Positions 37,023 through 45,634 of a stretch of DNA of 64,000 nt are shown here, piece after piece (position 1 is the stretch's first letter; the number at the start of each line of letters is the position of its first letter). Source of the stretch: an uncultured Micrococcaceae bacterium (GTDB taxonomy: Bacteria > Actinomycetota > Actinomycetes > Actinomycetales > Micrococcaceae). The DNA lies in contig CANNAD010000003.1 in assembly GCA_947502645.1 (NCBI GenBank), positions 489,676 to 553,675 of the forward strand, in the 5' to 3' direction. The notes beneath the pieces are model-generated. The model made no database searches and had not been told where the DNA came from. It saw only the letters and a list, made by a program, of their open reading frames with translations. The position numbers were made by a program, and so were the translations under genes.

Positions 37023-38108
37023 TCAGTAGAACGGTTGCTGGTGTTTACGCCAGTAGAGCTGCCGGGCGATGCGTTCGCCGGCCGCATTCCACAAACGGTA
37101 CTTCACCGGGCTAAGCACAAGGTCATAACAGCCCGCGAAGTCCGTCACAGTCTTGGTAAAACTTGTCTTGAACAATCCCATACCGTGGTGCGGATGACTT
37201 TTGTCCTTCAACCGTTCCGCCGGAGGCGTACCGCAGAAGTCATACTCGGTGATGCCCTCTGCCTTGAGCTGGTTGATCGCGGTCCACTGCAGCAGGTGCG
37301 AATCCCCGTACTGATTTCGGTGGGGCACGGAGCCGCCGTCCTTATAGGTTCCCTTGCGTCCGTATCTGACCACGAAGGCACCCACCGAGGGTTTTCCATC
37401 TTCGTAAACGAACAGGAACCTGCCAAAACCGGCGGTAAGGAACTTCTCCCAGAAACTACGGTAGTACTCATAGGGTCGCGGTGTGGCGGACAGTTTACCC
37501 TGCTGCGCGGTGCAGATCATGGAGTACATCGCCTGGAATGTCTCCTCATTACCCTCGACGTTGCGCACTTCAACACCCTCACGGATGGCCCTGCGGATAG
37601 CATTGCGGCCCCGTGAATGCAGTGAGCGCAGCAGCGGGTTCTCATCCGGTGTCACATCCAGAATGGCCGTGCTGTCATTGACCTGAATGTTGTAGGACTT
37701 CACCAGACCTCTGGCTGACCACTGTTCGCGGACACCGACGGAGTCGACGACGTCGGGCTCTATCTTGATGGCGAATACACTGAGCCGGTCCCGGCGTATG
37801 AGCGCCGCAACCGCTTCCACCATGTCCGGGACGTCCTCCGCAGACTCGGTATCAGGGCCCTTGACCATGTACCAGAGTTTGCCAAGACCAGGGAAGCTTT
37901 TCTCCAGCACCGGGTTGTAGGAGGCAACGCCGTCGCCCTCGATGACCAGGTAGACAGGGTTCCATCCCTGTTCTGCCTTGACGTCCAGAAACGGTCGGGA
38001 CTGCATCATGTTGCCGCCATTGGGGTTGGCCGTGACGTGCTCATCCCAGGCAGCGATCTCATGCGCCGAGGCGAAGCGGGCTTCGAAACGAGCCAAGAGG
38101 GACCCCAA
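37023..38108 (-). CDS. FemABX-type peptidoglycan aminoacyltransferase (second of pair)
   Basis: A 361-residue member of the FemX/FemABX family, which uses aminoacyl-tRNA to add amino acids to the lipid II stem peptide. Two GNAT-like halves are recognisable; LLQWTAINQLKAEGITEYDFCGTPP near residue 285 is a family signature. It is 35 bases downstream of a paralogue with the same layout. Micrococcaceae commonly have A3-alpha interpeptide bridges of several amino acids, so two enzymes adding successive residues would make sense (inference). Confidence 0.88.
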   Translation of the reverse strand: MGSLLARFEARFASAHEIAAWDEHVTANPNGGNMMQSRPFLDVKAEQGWNPVYLVIEGDGVASYNPVLEKSFPGLGKLWYMVKGPDTESAEDVPDMVEAVAALIRRDRLSVFAIKIEPDVVDSVGVREQWSARGLVKSYNIQVNDSTAILDVTPDENPLLRSLHSRGRNAIRRAIREGVEVRNVEGNEETFQAMYSMICTAQQGKLSATPRPYEYYRSFWEKFLTAGFGRFLFVYEDGKPSVGAFVVRYGRKGTYKDGGSVPHRNQYGDSHLLQWTAINQLKAEGITEYDFCGTPPAERLKDKSHPHHGMGLFKTSFTKTVTDFAGCYDLVLSPVKYRLWNAAGERIARQLYWRKHQQPFY

Positions 38109-38143
38109 TCAGTTGGTGGTGGCAGGGAGGGAGCGGATGGTGC

Positions 38144-39184
38144 CTAGAAGTAAATACGATGCCGTAAACGGTGGGAGAGGGACAACGCAATGCGCTGGCC
38201 CAACCGCTGCCACAGCCTATAGGGCAGCATGCGGACCGGTTGGTCCACCGTGCCGATGTAGGACACGATGTCGTTGGAAAAGCCTGATTTGAACTGTCCG
38301 AGCCCGTAGCTCGGGTGCTCTTTGTCTTCCATGGCCTCGGGCGGCGGCGTGGTGTGGAGGTCATAGCTCGTGACGCCCTGCGACTTCAGGTGCTTCATGA
38401 CCTCCCACTGCAGGAGGTAGGGAGCGCCGGAGTTTCCGACTGCCCGTGAGCTGGCGCCGTCCTTGTAGAGGCCCTTGGTGCCGAAGTGCGTCACGAAGAT
38501 TCCCGCTACAACCTCGTCGTCCTTGATCGCGAAGTGGAACGAGCCAAGGCCCCTTTCGCTCGCTGAGCTCCAGAAGTTCTTGTAGTAGTTGTAGTCGCGC
38601 AGGTAGAAACCGCCGCGTTCGGCGGTCTCTTTGTACAGCTCGTACATCAGCTGCATGGTTTCATCGGTAGCCGGCCGCGTTTCTGCTGTGACGCCCTGTT
38701 TTTCGGCCTTTCGGACCGACCGTCTGCCGCGCTGCCGGAAGCTTGCGAAAATATCTTCCTCGCTCGGCGCGAGATCCACGATGATGGTGTGCACGTTCGG
38801 CTGAATGGGCTTCACAGCCACGAACGACGTCGGCAGCACCGTGTCAGCGGGCATCTCCGGTTCCATGGTGAAGAGGAATATTTCCTTGTGCTGACTGGCG
38901 TAGTCGGCATTGGCTTGTCCGATGCCCTCCAGAAGCCCGCCGTCGGGCGTTCCTGGCCCCTTCGGTGAGTACCAGAGCTGACCCAGCCCGTACACCTTTT
39001 TGACGAGGAACAACGTGTAGATGTTCTGTGCACCCTCGTAGACCATGTAGCGGGGAACCCACCCGTTGGCTCGCTTCTGCTCAGCGAAAAAGGTGCTCTG
39101 AAGTAGGTCACCAGCATTGGGGTTGGTGAGGATATGGCGGTCCCACTGCTGGACCTCTTGGGCGGTTGCTGAACGGAGTTTCAT
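38144..39184 (-). CDS. FemABX-type peptidoglycan aminoacyltransferase (first of pair)
   Basis: A 346-residue paralogue of the gene at 37023-38108. Shared features include the N-terminal SAQEVQQWDRHILTNPNAGDLLQS-like block, the QLWYSPKGPGTPDGG segment (VKGPDT in the paralogue), and LLQWEVMKHLKSQGVTSYDLHTTPP. The differences are large enough for distinct amino acid or acceptor specificity. First gene of a two-gene unit. Confidence 0.88.
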   Translation of the reverse strand: MKLRSATAQEVQQWDRHILTNPNAGDLLQSTFFAEQKRANGWVPRYMVYEGAQNIYTLFLVKKVYGLGQLWYSPKGPGTPDGGLLEGIGQANADYASQHKEIFLFTMEPEMPADTVLPTSFVAVKPIQPNVHTIIVDLAPSEEDIFASFRQRGRRSVRKAEKQGVTAETRPATDETMQLMYELYKETAERGGFYLRDYNYYKNFWSSASERGLGSFHFAIKDDEVVAGIFVTHFGTKGLYKDGASSRAVGNSGAPYLLQWEVMKHLKSQGVTSYDLHTTPPPEAMEDKEHPSYGLGQFKSGFSNDIVSYIGTVDQPVRMLPYRLWQRLGQRIALSLSHRLRHRIYF

Positions 39185-39345
39185 CGTTTTCGAGCTTACC
39201 AGCGGGCACTGTGAGAACCCTTATGGCTGGAGTTGGCCAGCTGATGCGCTGGGATGGCGAGTTCCATTGATCATCAGTAGGCTGACTGACATGGACCGTC
39301 AACATGGCTGGTCCGGTCCGACGTTTTCCACGAAAGGGCACCGTG

Positions 39346-39786
39346 ATGACTGAACAGAACCTTCCCGACGAAGAGTTGACCGTGGTGGGCGACAACCCAG
39401 GAACTCCCGATGACGGTATTGACGGCGTCGACGCCGGGACCCTGGACGACGATCTCAACGCGACGCCGGATCAGTACCCTCAGGCCGCTGAAAACAACCC
39501 GGACAACTGGGATGAGGATCCACTGATTCGGGGCGAACAGGGGGCCAACGACGCCGGGTTGCCGGAGTCCGATCAGGAGCTGCGCGACGAGACGGAACGG
39601 GAACGATACCGACAGGGCGAGGAGCAGGTGCCGCCGGATGAGCCGACGATCGGTGAAGCTGCGGAGGATGTTGACTTCCCGCAGACCGGCGATCCGGATG
39701 CAGATGCCGTGGATGCCAGTGACGACCCAGCCAACATGGGCGGTTCGCCGCTGAGTGAATTCGAGCCGGACGACCTCGACCGGTAG
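39346..39786 (+). CDS. Very acidic, probably disordered protein
   Basis: A 146-residue protein dominated by Asp, Glu, Pro, Gly and Asn, with almost no hydrophobic runs and no cysteine. It has no membrane segment or export signal. I do not recognise a domain; proteins of this type in relatives are annotated only as hypothetical. The frame opens at 39304, but the ATG at 39346 (AAAGGGCACCGTG before it) is the likelier start. It is a stand-alone gene. Confidence 0.65.
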   Translation: MTEQNLPDEELTVVGDNPGTPDDGIDGVDAGTLDDDLNATPDQYPQAAENNPDNWDEDPLIRGEQGANDAGLPESDQELRDETERERYRQGEEQVPPDEPTIGEAAEDVDFPQTGDPDADAVDASDDPANMGGSPLSEFEPDDLDR

Positions 39787-39797
39787 TCGAACCGGGG

Positions 39798-40298
39798 CTA
39801 TTCGGCGCGAATGTGGGCGAGGGTCAGCCCGATGGGGATACTGACCAGGATAACCACCAGGAGAATTCGGTAGATCCATAGCGCCCATGCGGGCCCCTCC
39901 CCCTTGCCGCGTACGGTGCGGATCATGATGGCCAGTGCCGCCACGAGCAGCAGCCCGCCGCAGTCGACCACGTAGGGGTTTCGGATGAGCGTCCCGCCGA
40001 TCACCGCCGCGCTGCCGAGGTTCCACGTGAGCAGCTCCGCGGCAACAACGCGCGACGACGGCTGCGTTGGCGCGAGCGCGCGCTGTGCCGTTCCGAACGC
40101 ATTCTGCGCTACACCGGCCACGAGCACCTGGTAGGCGGCGGCCCATGATCCGTGAGCAAGCTGCAGCGGACTGGTGACAGCTGCCACGAGACCGCCGGCA
40201 ATGACCCAGGCGGTTCCGAGAACGCGGAAGGGGTTGGTTCGCCAGACACGACTAGGCGCCTGAGTGGTCGGTTCTGCGGAATGCGTTGCTGTGCTCAT
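39798..40298 (-). CDS. Four-helix membrane protein, function unknown
   Basis: A 166-residue protein with four hydrophobic segments (about 26-46, 52-66, 110-127 and 140-162) after a polar 20-residue N-terminus. I do not recognise a family. It starts 44 bases from the truncated globin gene in the opposite direction, and the shared gap holds two palindromes, so the two genes are probably co-regulated. Confidence 0.6.
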   Translation of the reverse strand: MSTATHSAEPTTQAPSRVWRTNPFRVLGTAWVIAGGLVAAVTSPLQLAHGSWAAAYQVLVAGVAQNAFGTAQRALAPTQPSSRVVAAELLTWNLGSAAVIGGTLIRNPYVVDCGGLLLVAALAIMIRTVRGKGEGPAWALWIYRILLVVILVSIPIGLTLAHIRAE

Positions 40299-40304
40299 AC
40301 TGTC

Positions 40305-40334
40305 AAAGGTACACCTTTTCTACGCGTTGTAGAA
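40305..40334. promoter_or_regulatory. Two abutting palindromes in the globin divergent promoter
   Basis: AAAGGT-AC-ACCTTT (40305-40318) is a perfect 6-bp inverted repeat; TTCTAC-N5-GTAGAA (40318-40334) is another, sharing one base with it. The second overlaps a plus-strand TAGAAT (-10-like, 40330-40335) 7 bases before the globin ATG. These are likely binding sites for one or two regulators; which ones is not known. Confidence 0.6.
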
Positions 40335-40342
40335 TGAGTCGT

Positions 40343-40768
40343 ATGGATGCTGATCTGCCTGATCTCGAGGACCGCGACGACGTTTACGAATTGGTGAGCG
40401 AGTTCTACCGACGAGCGTTCGCAGACCCACTGCTTGGCCCTGTTTTCATCGACGTTGCCCGCATGGACCTGACAAAACACATGCCCATCATGTGTGATTT
40501 CTGGGAGACGGTCCTCTTCCGTGCCGGCCTGTATAAACGCAACGCGCTGCAGCAACATCTGGATCTGCATGCCCAGACGCCGCTCAGCGCCAAGCACTTT
40601 GAACGCTGGCTGAGCATTTGGACCACGAATGTTGACGAACACTGGGCAGGTCCCAAAGCCGAGTTGGCAAAGCTGCAGGCCCAACGCATTGCCCAGTCCA
40701 TCCACCGCAGGCTCCAGGGCCGTTCCGGTAGCGACTTCGAAACGATCGGAACGCGACGCCGCGACTGA
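40343..40768 (+). CDS. Truncated haemoglobin, group III
   Basis: A globin of 141 residues. The group III pattern is visible: DVYELVSEFYRRAFADPLLGPVF, HMPIMCDFWETVLFRAGLY and AQTPLSAKHFERWLSIW, where the KHF histidine is the expected proximal haem ligand. The glycine motifs of groups I and II are absent. Such proteins bind oxygen or NO and some carry peroxidase-like activity. An ATG at 40334 is possible, but the -10-like TAGAAT places transcription at or near the ATG at 40343, so a leaderless message with that start is favoured. Confidence 0.85.
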   Translation: MDADLPDLEDRDDVYELVSEFYRRAFADPLLGPVFIDVARMDLTKHMPIMCDFWETVLFRAGLYKRNALQQHLDLHAQTPLSAKHFERWLSIWTTNVDEHWAGPKAELAKLQAQRIAQSIHRRLQGRSGSDFETIGTRRRD

Positions 40769-40784
40769 CGGTGAGAGCCGCCGT

Positions 40785-42752
40785 CTAGTCGCAGTCCTTC
40801 AACCGGTACAGCTTCGCGTGTCCCTCTGAGGCGACAAGTTCGAACGCACCTGATTCCGAGGCCTCGTCGATCCCCGGGTAGGTTCTTGCGCCCTCGTTCT
40901 CCGCTGCGGAGATGTGATCGTCACCGAAGTCCAGGAAGTGGGTCACGCCCAGACGCTGCGCGGCATCGCAGACACTCGAGGACGTGCCGACGTCGTCGAG
41001 CCTCTTGCTCAGCAGGGTGCGGTCCTCCCCCATTTTCGTCATCGTCATGTATGGGTAGAGAACGTCCTGGTCTGCGAGCGCAACGGCGAGGGCGGAACCG
41101 TTCCACGGGTTGTTTGCGAGTACCGCATCTTCCGGGACGAGCCCGGGCAGTCGTAGCAGCAGCGCGTGCTCGTCGACGTCGAGCTGTTTTGCCTCGTCTG
41201 GTGTTTCGGGGATGGCAAAGGCCTCGGCCATGCGCGCGTTGAGTTGCCACAGTGTGGGGCTGGCCGCTGCGAGAATGACGACGACGGCCATCGCGAACGC
41301 TGGCGCGCTGGTTTTCAGCGGTGACCAGCTGGTTTTGCGGTGTGCGGCGTGAACGAGCCATTCAATACTGACGGCCGCGAGCGGCACTCCGATGACGGGC
41401 ATGATGGAAGCCAGGCGGTCGGGGTTGCCGTACCAGGGTGAGATGAGCGCGTTGCCCACCGGATGCTCGGATCCGATGGCGAGCGCGTACACAATAACCA
41501 CCATGACCCAGGTGACAATGAGCCACGCCCTGTCGTCGCGTTGTGCGAGCAGGTAGAGACCGCCGAGCACCAACGCGGTCAGTGCAATGGCCGGGGTCCA
41601 CGCTGGTGCCGGGAAGTTCATGGCCGCACGCCAGAGCGCTTCGATGAAGGGCATCGTCCGCGGATTCGCCCACGTTGCCAGCGCCTGGATCGTGGGGTTC
41701 GTGAAGAACAGTGCCGAGCCAATGCCGGCGATGGCGACTACCAGGAGTGTCCGCCGTCGGCCGCTCCTGTTTGAGGTTTCGAAGCCGGTCCGGAGCCAGC
41801 GCACCAGAAGAATCAGTAACAGTGGTGTCAGGAGGAACGCGACGGAGAAGATGCCGTTGGGTTGGGAGAGCACTTGTGCGGGCAGGTAGAGGACCAGCAG
41901 CAGCCAGGCGGCCGCTGGAGGTAGCGGCGCCTCCCGTCCCTGTTTGAGGATCACCAGTACCAGTGCAACGCCGATGGGCAGCAGCGACGCCGACAGCCCG
42001 TTGGGGTAGACCGTGCCGTATTGGAGGAGCAGGTAGGGGAACGCGGCGAAGGCCGCGCTCAGCACTCCGGCTGCTGCGAGGACCACGGGCCGCGCACCGA
42101 CCAGAATGCGAGTCAGGAATACCGCGCTCACGGGCCAGACGACGGCGGCGCCGGCCACCCACATGACGTTGGTCGCGGCTGGGATGCTGATGCCGGTGAG
42201 CTGAATGAGGAGGCTGACCAGCCCTTGCCAGACGGCTGGGTAGAACGCGGGTGCGCCGGCGTCTGGCCGGGTGAATTCGTTGACGAACCAGGACGAGGCG
42301 TTCCCTTCCTCCAGAATGTAGCGGATGGAGTTCAGGTGGAAAACGGTGTCGTAGTTCTGGGTGAACTGCTCGGGGCTGTCGATGGCGAGCAGAAACCGCG
42401 CGGTGATCAGTGCTGCCGCTATGGCGACACCAGCGAGCGCCCATTTCAGGAGCCTGGTCTCGCCTTTCACGCTCGCGGCCGCTGTGGCCAGCAGCGGTGC
42501 CAGCCGTCGCAGGATCAGGAGCGCGACGAGCACTACCGCCAGTCCGAGAGCAACCACCAGCCAGCCCCAGTCCAGTCCGAGGAGGGGCCCGACGACGGCG
42601 CTGACGCCGACGATGGAGATCGATATTGCTGGGGTGAGGGCGACAGCGGTGAGACCGCGGACGCGCAGGACGCTCAGGACAGCGGCGCCGGGGATGACCA
42701 GGATCGCCAGTGCCACCAGGAACGCGGGGATGGCTTGATAGGCGGAGGTCAC
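40785..42752 (-). CDS. Large polytopic membrane protein, DUF6541 type
   Basis: A 655-residue protein from a GTG start, with about 13 hydrophobic segments in the first 500 residues and an extracellular or soluble C-terminal 150 residues. The arrangement resembles GT-C type membrane glycosyltransferases, with an early loop containing a D-rich segment (AIDSPEQFTQNYDTVFHLNSIRYI). Matches the DUF6541 family of actinobacteria as I know it. Predicted, not shown, to build cell-envelope glycans. Single-gene unit. Confidence 0.7.
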   Translation of the reverse strand: MTSAYQAIPAFLVALAILVIPGAAVLSVLRVRGLTAVALTPAISISIVGVSAVVGPLLGLDWGWLVVALGLAVVLVALLILRRLAPLLATAAASVKGETRLLKWALAGVAIAAALITARFLLAIDSPEQFTQNYDTVFHLNSIRYILEEGNASSWFVNEFTRPDAGAPAFYPAVWQGLVSLLIQLTGISIPAATNVMWVAGAAVVWPVSAVFLTRILVGARPVVLAAAGVLSAAFAAFPYLLLQYGTVYPNGLSASLLPIGVALVLVILKQGREAPLPPAAAWLLLVLYLPAQVLSQPNGIFSVAFLLTPLLLILLVRWLRTGFETSNRSGRRRTLLVVAIAGIGSALFFTNPTIQALATWANPRTMPFIEALWRAAMNFPAPAWTPAIALTALVLGGLYLLAQRDDRAWLIVTWVMVVIVYALAIGSEHPVGNALISPWYGNPDRLASIMPVIGVPLAAVSIEWLVHAAHRKTSWSPLKTSAPAFAMAVVVILAAASPTLWQLNARMAEAFAIPETPDEAKQLDVDEHALLLRLPGLVPEDAVLANNPWNGSALAVALADQDVLYPYMTMTKMGEDRTLLSKRLDDVGTSSSVCDAAQRLGVTHFLDFGDDHISAAENEGARTYPGIDEASESGAFELVASEGHAKLYRLKDCD

Positions 42753-42806
42753 TCAGCGATCTTATCTATCTCAGCGGTGGTGGTGCGCCGTTGTTAGTCT
42801 GGGGGC

Positions 42807-43547
42807 ATGCGAAACGCGGAGTTCAATAACCCGAGACTTACCGAAGTTTATGATGCTGAATGCTTGTGGGGGCGCGACGACGAGTTCTTCCTCGCGTTTG
42901 TCAACGAGACTCCGGGTTCGAAGGTCCTTGATCTTGGTTGCGGCACTGGCCGCGTGACGCTCGCGATTGCTGCGGCGGGGCACCACGTCACAGGGGTGGA
43001 TCCGGCGGGCGCATCTCTGGACAGGGCTCGGACCAAGCCCGGTTCGGAGCTCGTGCAGTGGATCGAGGGCGTTGCTGCTGACCTTCCTGATTCCGCTTTC
43101 GACGTCGCGGTCATGACTGCCCACGTCTCCCAGTTCCTCGATGATGATGAGTTTCTGGACACCATGAAACATCTGTCGCGGGTACTGGTGCCGGGCGGGC
43201 GGCTGATTTTCGATTCCAGGGATCCGAGTTATCGGGTGTGGGAGGCGTGGAACCCGAAGGATTCCGCGCATCAGGTGACGCTGGGCGACGGCGATACTGT
43301 GGGCATCTGGACTGAGGTGACCGCCGTCGAAGATGAGCGGGTTGATTTCACTCACCATTACGTCTGGCCCGACGGCGATGAGCTGGTGAGCGATGCGTCG
43401 TTGTACTTCCGCTCAGCGAAGACCATTCACCGACTTCTTGTGGAGGCTGGGCTCGTTGTGGGGAAGGTCCGTGGCGGGTGGAACGGGGAAGCTGTGGGTG
43501 AGGGCGACGGCGAGTTTATTGTGGCTGCCACCCTGCCAGGAGCTTAA
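42807..43547 (+). CDS. Class I SAM-dependent methyltransferase
   Basis: A 246-residue enzyme with the Rossmann motif I KVLDLGCGTGRVTLAIA (about 37-53) and the acidic VTGVDPA loop after it (SAM ribose contact). It has a motif IV-like DVAVMTAHVSQFL and a C-terminal YFRSAKTIHRLLVEAGL. Substrate unknown. The gene diverges from DUF6541 and converges with a lipoprotein gene (4-base overlap). Confidence 0.85.
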   Translation: MRNAEFNNPRLTEVYDAECLWGRDDEFFLAFVNETPGSKVLDLGCGTGRVTLAIAAAGHHVTGVDPAGASLDRARTKPGSELVQWIEGVAADLPDSAFDVAVMTAHVSQFLDDDEFLDTMKHLSRVLVPGGRLIFDSRDPSYRVWEAWNPKDSAHQVTLGDGDTVGIWTEVTAVEDERVDFTHHYVWPDGDELVSDASLYFRSAKTIHRLLVEAGLVVGKVRGGWNGEAVGEGDGEFIVAATLPGA

Positions 43548-44140
43548 CCTTGCGACGGCGGCGCCGGGACTATTTTGACGCCGAGGTACCGTTTCGATGC
43601 CTCAAAGTTTGATTCGAGTGTTCCAGTCATCATCGTGAAATCTCCTACGCCCCAGGTTGGGTCGAGGACGATCTGACACCAGTATGAGCCGTCAGGACCC
43701 GCCACGGCGGTCAGCCCGTTCATGAAATCTGCATCGGTACGATCGGGGCCAAAGCTCACGAGGACTTCGATGCCGGGGGCGTACCCATCACCTGCAACCG
43801 TCAGGGTGGTGCCTTGGGCCATCTCAATAATGGTCCTTTGTTCGTAACCTGGTGTCGGGTACTTTGCCTCACCGTCGGCTGTCTGGGGGGCGCCTGAATA
43901 GCAGGTCTTCATGGCGTCGACAGGGGTGGTTGTCGGAGTTGGTTCTATAGCGGGTTCGCCGGGTTCTGCTGGTTCGGTTGTCGGTGTGACGGGCGGTGTA
44001 GGAGTGGCCGACGCAGATGCAGATTCAGTTGCGGATGGTGTTGCGGGCTGCGCGGAAGGCTCATCGGCGGGGGCGGTGCCGCAGCCTACGAGTACGACGG
44101 CGACGGCTGCGGGGATGATGAGAGATGACAGTTTGAGCAT
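43544..44140 (-). CDS. Lipoprotein with Thr/Pro-rich linker, function unknown
   Basis: A 198-residue predicted lipoprotein. The signal MLKLSSLIIPAAVAVVLVGC ends in a lipobox with Cys20. A linker of Ser, Thr, Pro, Glu and Ala (about 25-80) precedes a compact C-terminal domain with two cysteines, which may form a disulphide. Start at 44140 chosen because the frame upstream has no signal sequence. Extracellular face; no function recognised. Confidence 0.72.
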   Translation of the reverse strand: MLKLSSLIIPAAVAVVLVGCGTAPADEPSAQPATPSATESASASATPTPPVTPTTEPAEPGEPAIEPTPTTTPVDAMKTCYSGAPQTADGEAKYPTPGYEQRTIIEMAQGTTLTVAGDGYAPGIEVLVSFGPDRTDADFMNGLTAVAGPDGSYWCQIVLDPTWGVGDFTMMTGTLESNFEASKRYLGVKIVPAPPSQG

Positions 44141-44262
44141 GGTGTACTTTCGAGACAAAGTTGGTGGAGCCGGATAACTCATTCGGTCTAGGGACCGATG
44201 GTGCTGTTTGTCACTATATCGGCCCCCTCCCGGCGTGTGGCGAAAGTGGGCATAATGGCAGC

Positions 44263-44700
44263 ATGGACGAATCACGGGATGTACTGGTGGCACTTTCTGA
44301 GGCAGAGTGCTGGGAGCGTCTGAGGAGTCAGGAGCTCGGTCGGCTGGTGACGAGAGTCGGAGACATTACGGATATTTTTCCGGTCAATTACGTCGCCGAT
44401 GGGAACTCTGTTGTGTTTCGCACCGCTGAGGGGAGCAAGTTGTTCAGCTTGACGGTGAACGACGAGGTCCTGTTCGAGGTTGATGACCACACTGACACGG
44501 ATGCGTGGAGCGTCATTTTACGCGGGCATGCGCACCGGCTGGATTCGAGCGAGGAAACCGGTAAAGCTGAGGAGCTCGACCTGCGGCCATGGCTGCCAAC
44601 TCTCAAATACAACTTTATTCGCATCGAGGCCAGCACGGTTTCGGGGAGGACGTTCCATCGCGGTCCTGAACCGGAGCGTTCGGGCCCTACGGACTACTGA
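44263..44700 (+). CDS. Pyridoxamine 5'-phosphate oxidase-like FMN-binding protein
   Basis: A 145-residue split-barrel flavoprotein of the PNPOx-like family. Characteristic stretches are LRSQELGRLVTRVGDITDIFPVNYVADGNSVVFRT and SVILRGHAHRL, where the barrel binds FMN or a deazaflavin (F420). The substrate cannot be told from sequence. Start at the ATG at 44263; the longer frame upstream has no ribosome site. Confidence 0.8.
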   Translation: MDESRDVLVALSEAECWERLRSQELGRLVTRVGDITDIFPVNYVADGNSVVFRTAEGSKLFSLTVNDEVLFEVDDHTDTDAWSVILRGHAHRLDSSEETGKAEELDLRPWLPTLKYNFIRIEASTVSGRTFHRGPEPERSGPTDY

Positions 44701-44711
44701 GTGCAGTACCT

Positions 44712-45242
44712 TTAGTCGCTTGCTCTTAGTTCTTCGGCACCGTTGATACCTTCGAGGGCGCTCCCGCAGCCGAACTTCGAAGTGGTGATGATGCTTATTT
44801 TGCCGTTGGTTTCCAGCACTACTGCCTTCACCTCGGAGAGGTCTCCGATGCCTTGCATGCGGATGGCCTGGTTCAGCTCGGACTCGGTGAGGCGGTTTCG
44901 GCGTAGAGCTTCCTGGTGAACGTGGCCGTCGGACAGTAGTAGCGCCGGTTCAGCTGTGAAGGTGCTACGCGCAACGGGCCATCTGGCTGACAGCCAGGCC
45001 ATAAGGAACTGCAGGGCGGCCAGAAGTATGAGGGCCGTGATGCCTTCGGAGAAGGAAACCTCGGAACTGAGCAGGATGGTGGCCAGGGTTGAGCCGAGGG
45101 CTACTGTCACGACGAAGTCAAAGGCGTTGAGCTGTGCCAGGGTGCGTTTGCCGGACAGGCGCAGTACGACGATGAGCACAACGTATGCTGCGGCCCCTAC
45201 CAGAACAATTCGCAGCATGTCGTTCAGGGAGTCAAACCACAT
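44712..45242 (-). CDS. YetF/DUF421 membrane protein
   Basis: A 176-residue protein with three hydrophobic segments in the first 90 residues, then a cytoplasmic domain of the YetF type (SELNQAIRMQGIGDLSEVKAVVLETNGKISII). The family is linked to spore germination and redox stress in Bacillus, without a defined activity. Start at 45242 has AAAGGAAA upstream. It overlaps the small membrane gene before it by 11 bases, so the two are translated together. Confidence 0.85.
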   Translation of the reverse strand: MWFDSLNDMLRIVLVGAAAYVVLIVVLRLSGKRTLAQLNAFDFVVTVALGSTLATILLSSEVSFSEGITALILLAALQFLMAWLSARWPVARSTFTAEPALLLSDGHVHQEALRRNRLTESELNQAIRMQGIGDLSEVKAVVLETNGKISIITTSKFGCGSALEGINGAEELRASD

Positions 45243-45423
45243 GGGAAGTTTCCTTTTTCCTGGCGATGACGTAGACGAGAAGAAGCCAGGCAACCAGCCC
45301 GGACAGTCCCGCTAGGGCGACGTGCGAGAAGGCTCCGAGAGACTCGGGGAGATTTACGACAGTGAGTGCCAGTACGAGCATGAGCACGAGGCTCCACATT
45401 CTGGCCGATGAAGTCATGAACAT
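45232..45423 (-). CDS. Small two-helix membrane protein coupled to the YetF gene
   Basis: A 63-residue protein (MFMTSSARMWSLVLMLVLALTV...) with two hydrophobic segments separated by a short loop and a basic tail. ATG at 45423 has GAGGAAGG 7 bases before it; a longer frame from 45492 lacks a ribosome site. The 11-base overlap with the YetF/DUF421 gene indicates an operon and perhaps a membrane complex. No family recognised. Confidence 0.65.
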   Translation of the reverse strand: MFMTSSARMWSLVLMLVLALTVVNLPESLGAFSHVALAGLSGLVAWLLLVYVIARKKETSHVV

Positions 45424-45634
45424 CCAGATACCTTCCTCGAAGAACGAGACACTTGATCCTATGAACCTAGTAATACGGGTTGAAACGTACAAGCGAGTTT
45501 CTCACCCGTCAGTGATACCGCTAGTTCGACGTCGGCACCTTGACAGGGATTCATGGTGCGGATTCACTATTCCTAGCGGAGATCTTCTGCATACGAGCGG
45601 CCAGGTGCGTGGTCAGAACAAAGGGGGGCTCGCT

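Noticed and set aside
39274..40146. 290-codon open frame antisense to the acidic protein
   Set aside because: Spans the acidic gene, an intergenic stretch and part of the membrane protein gene; no start signal and no motif.
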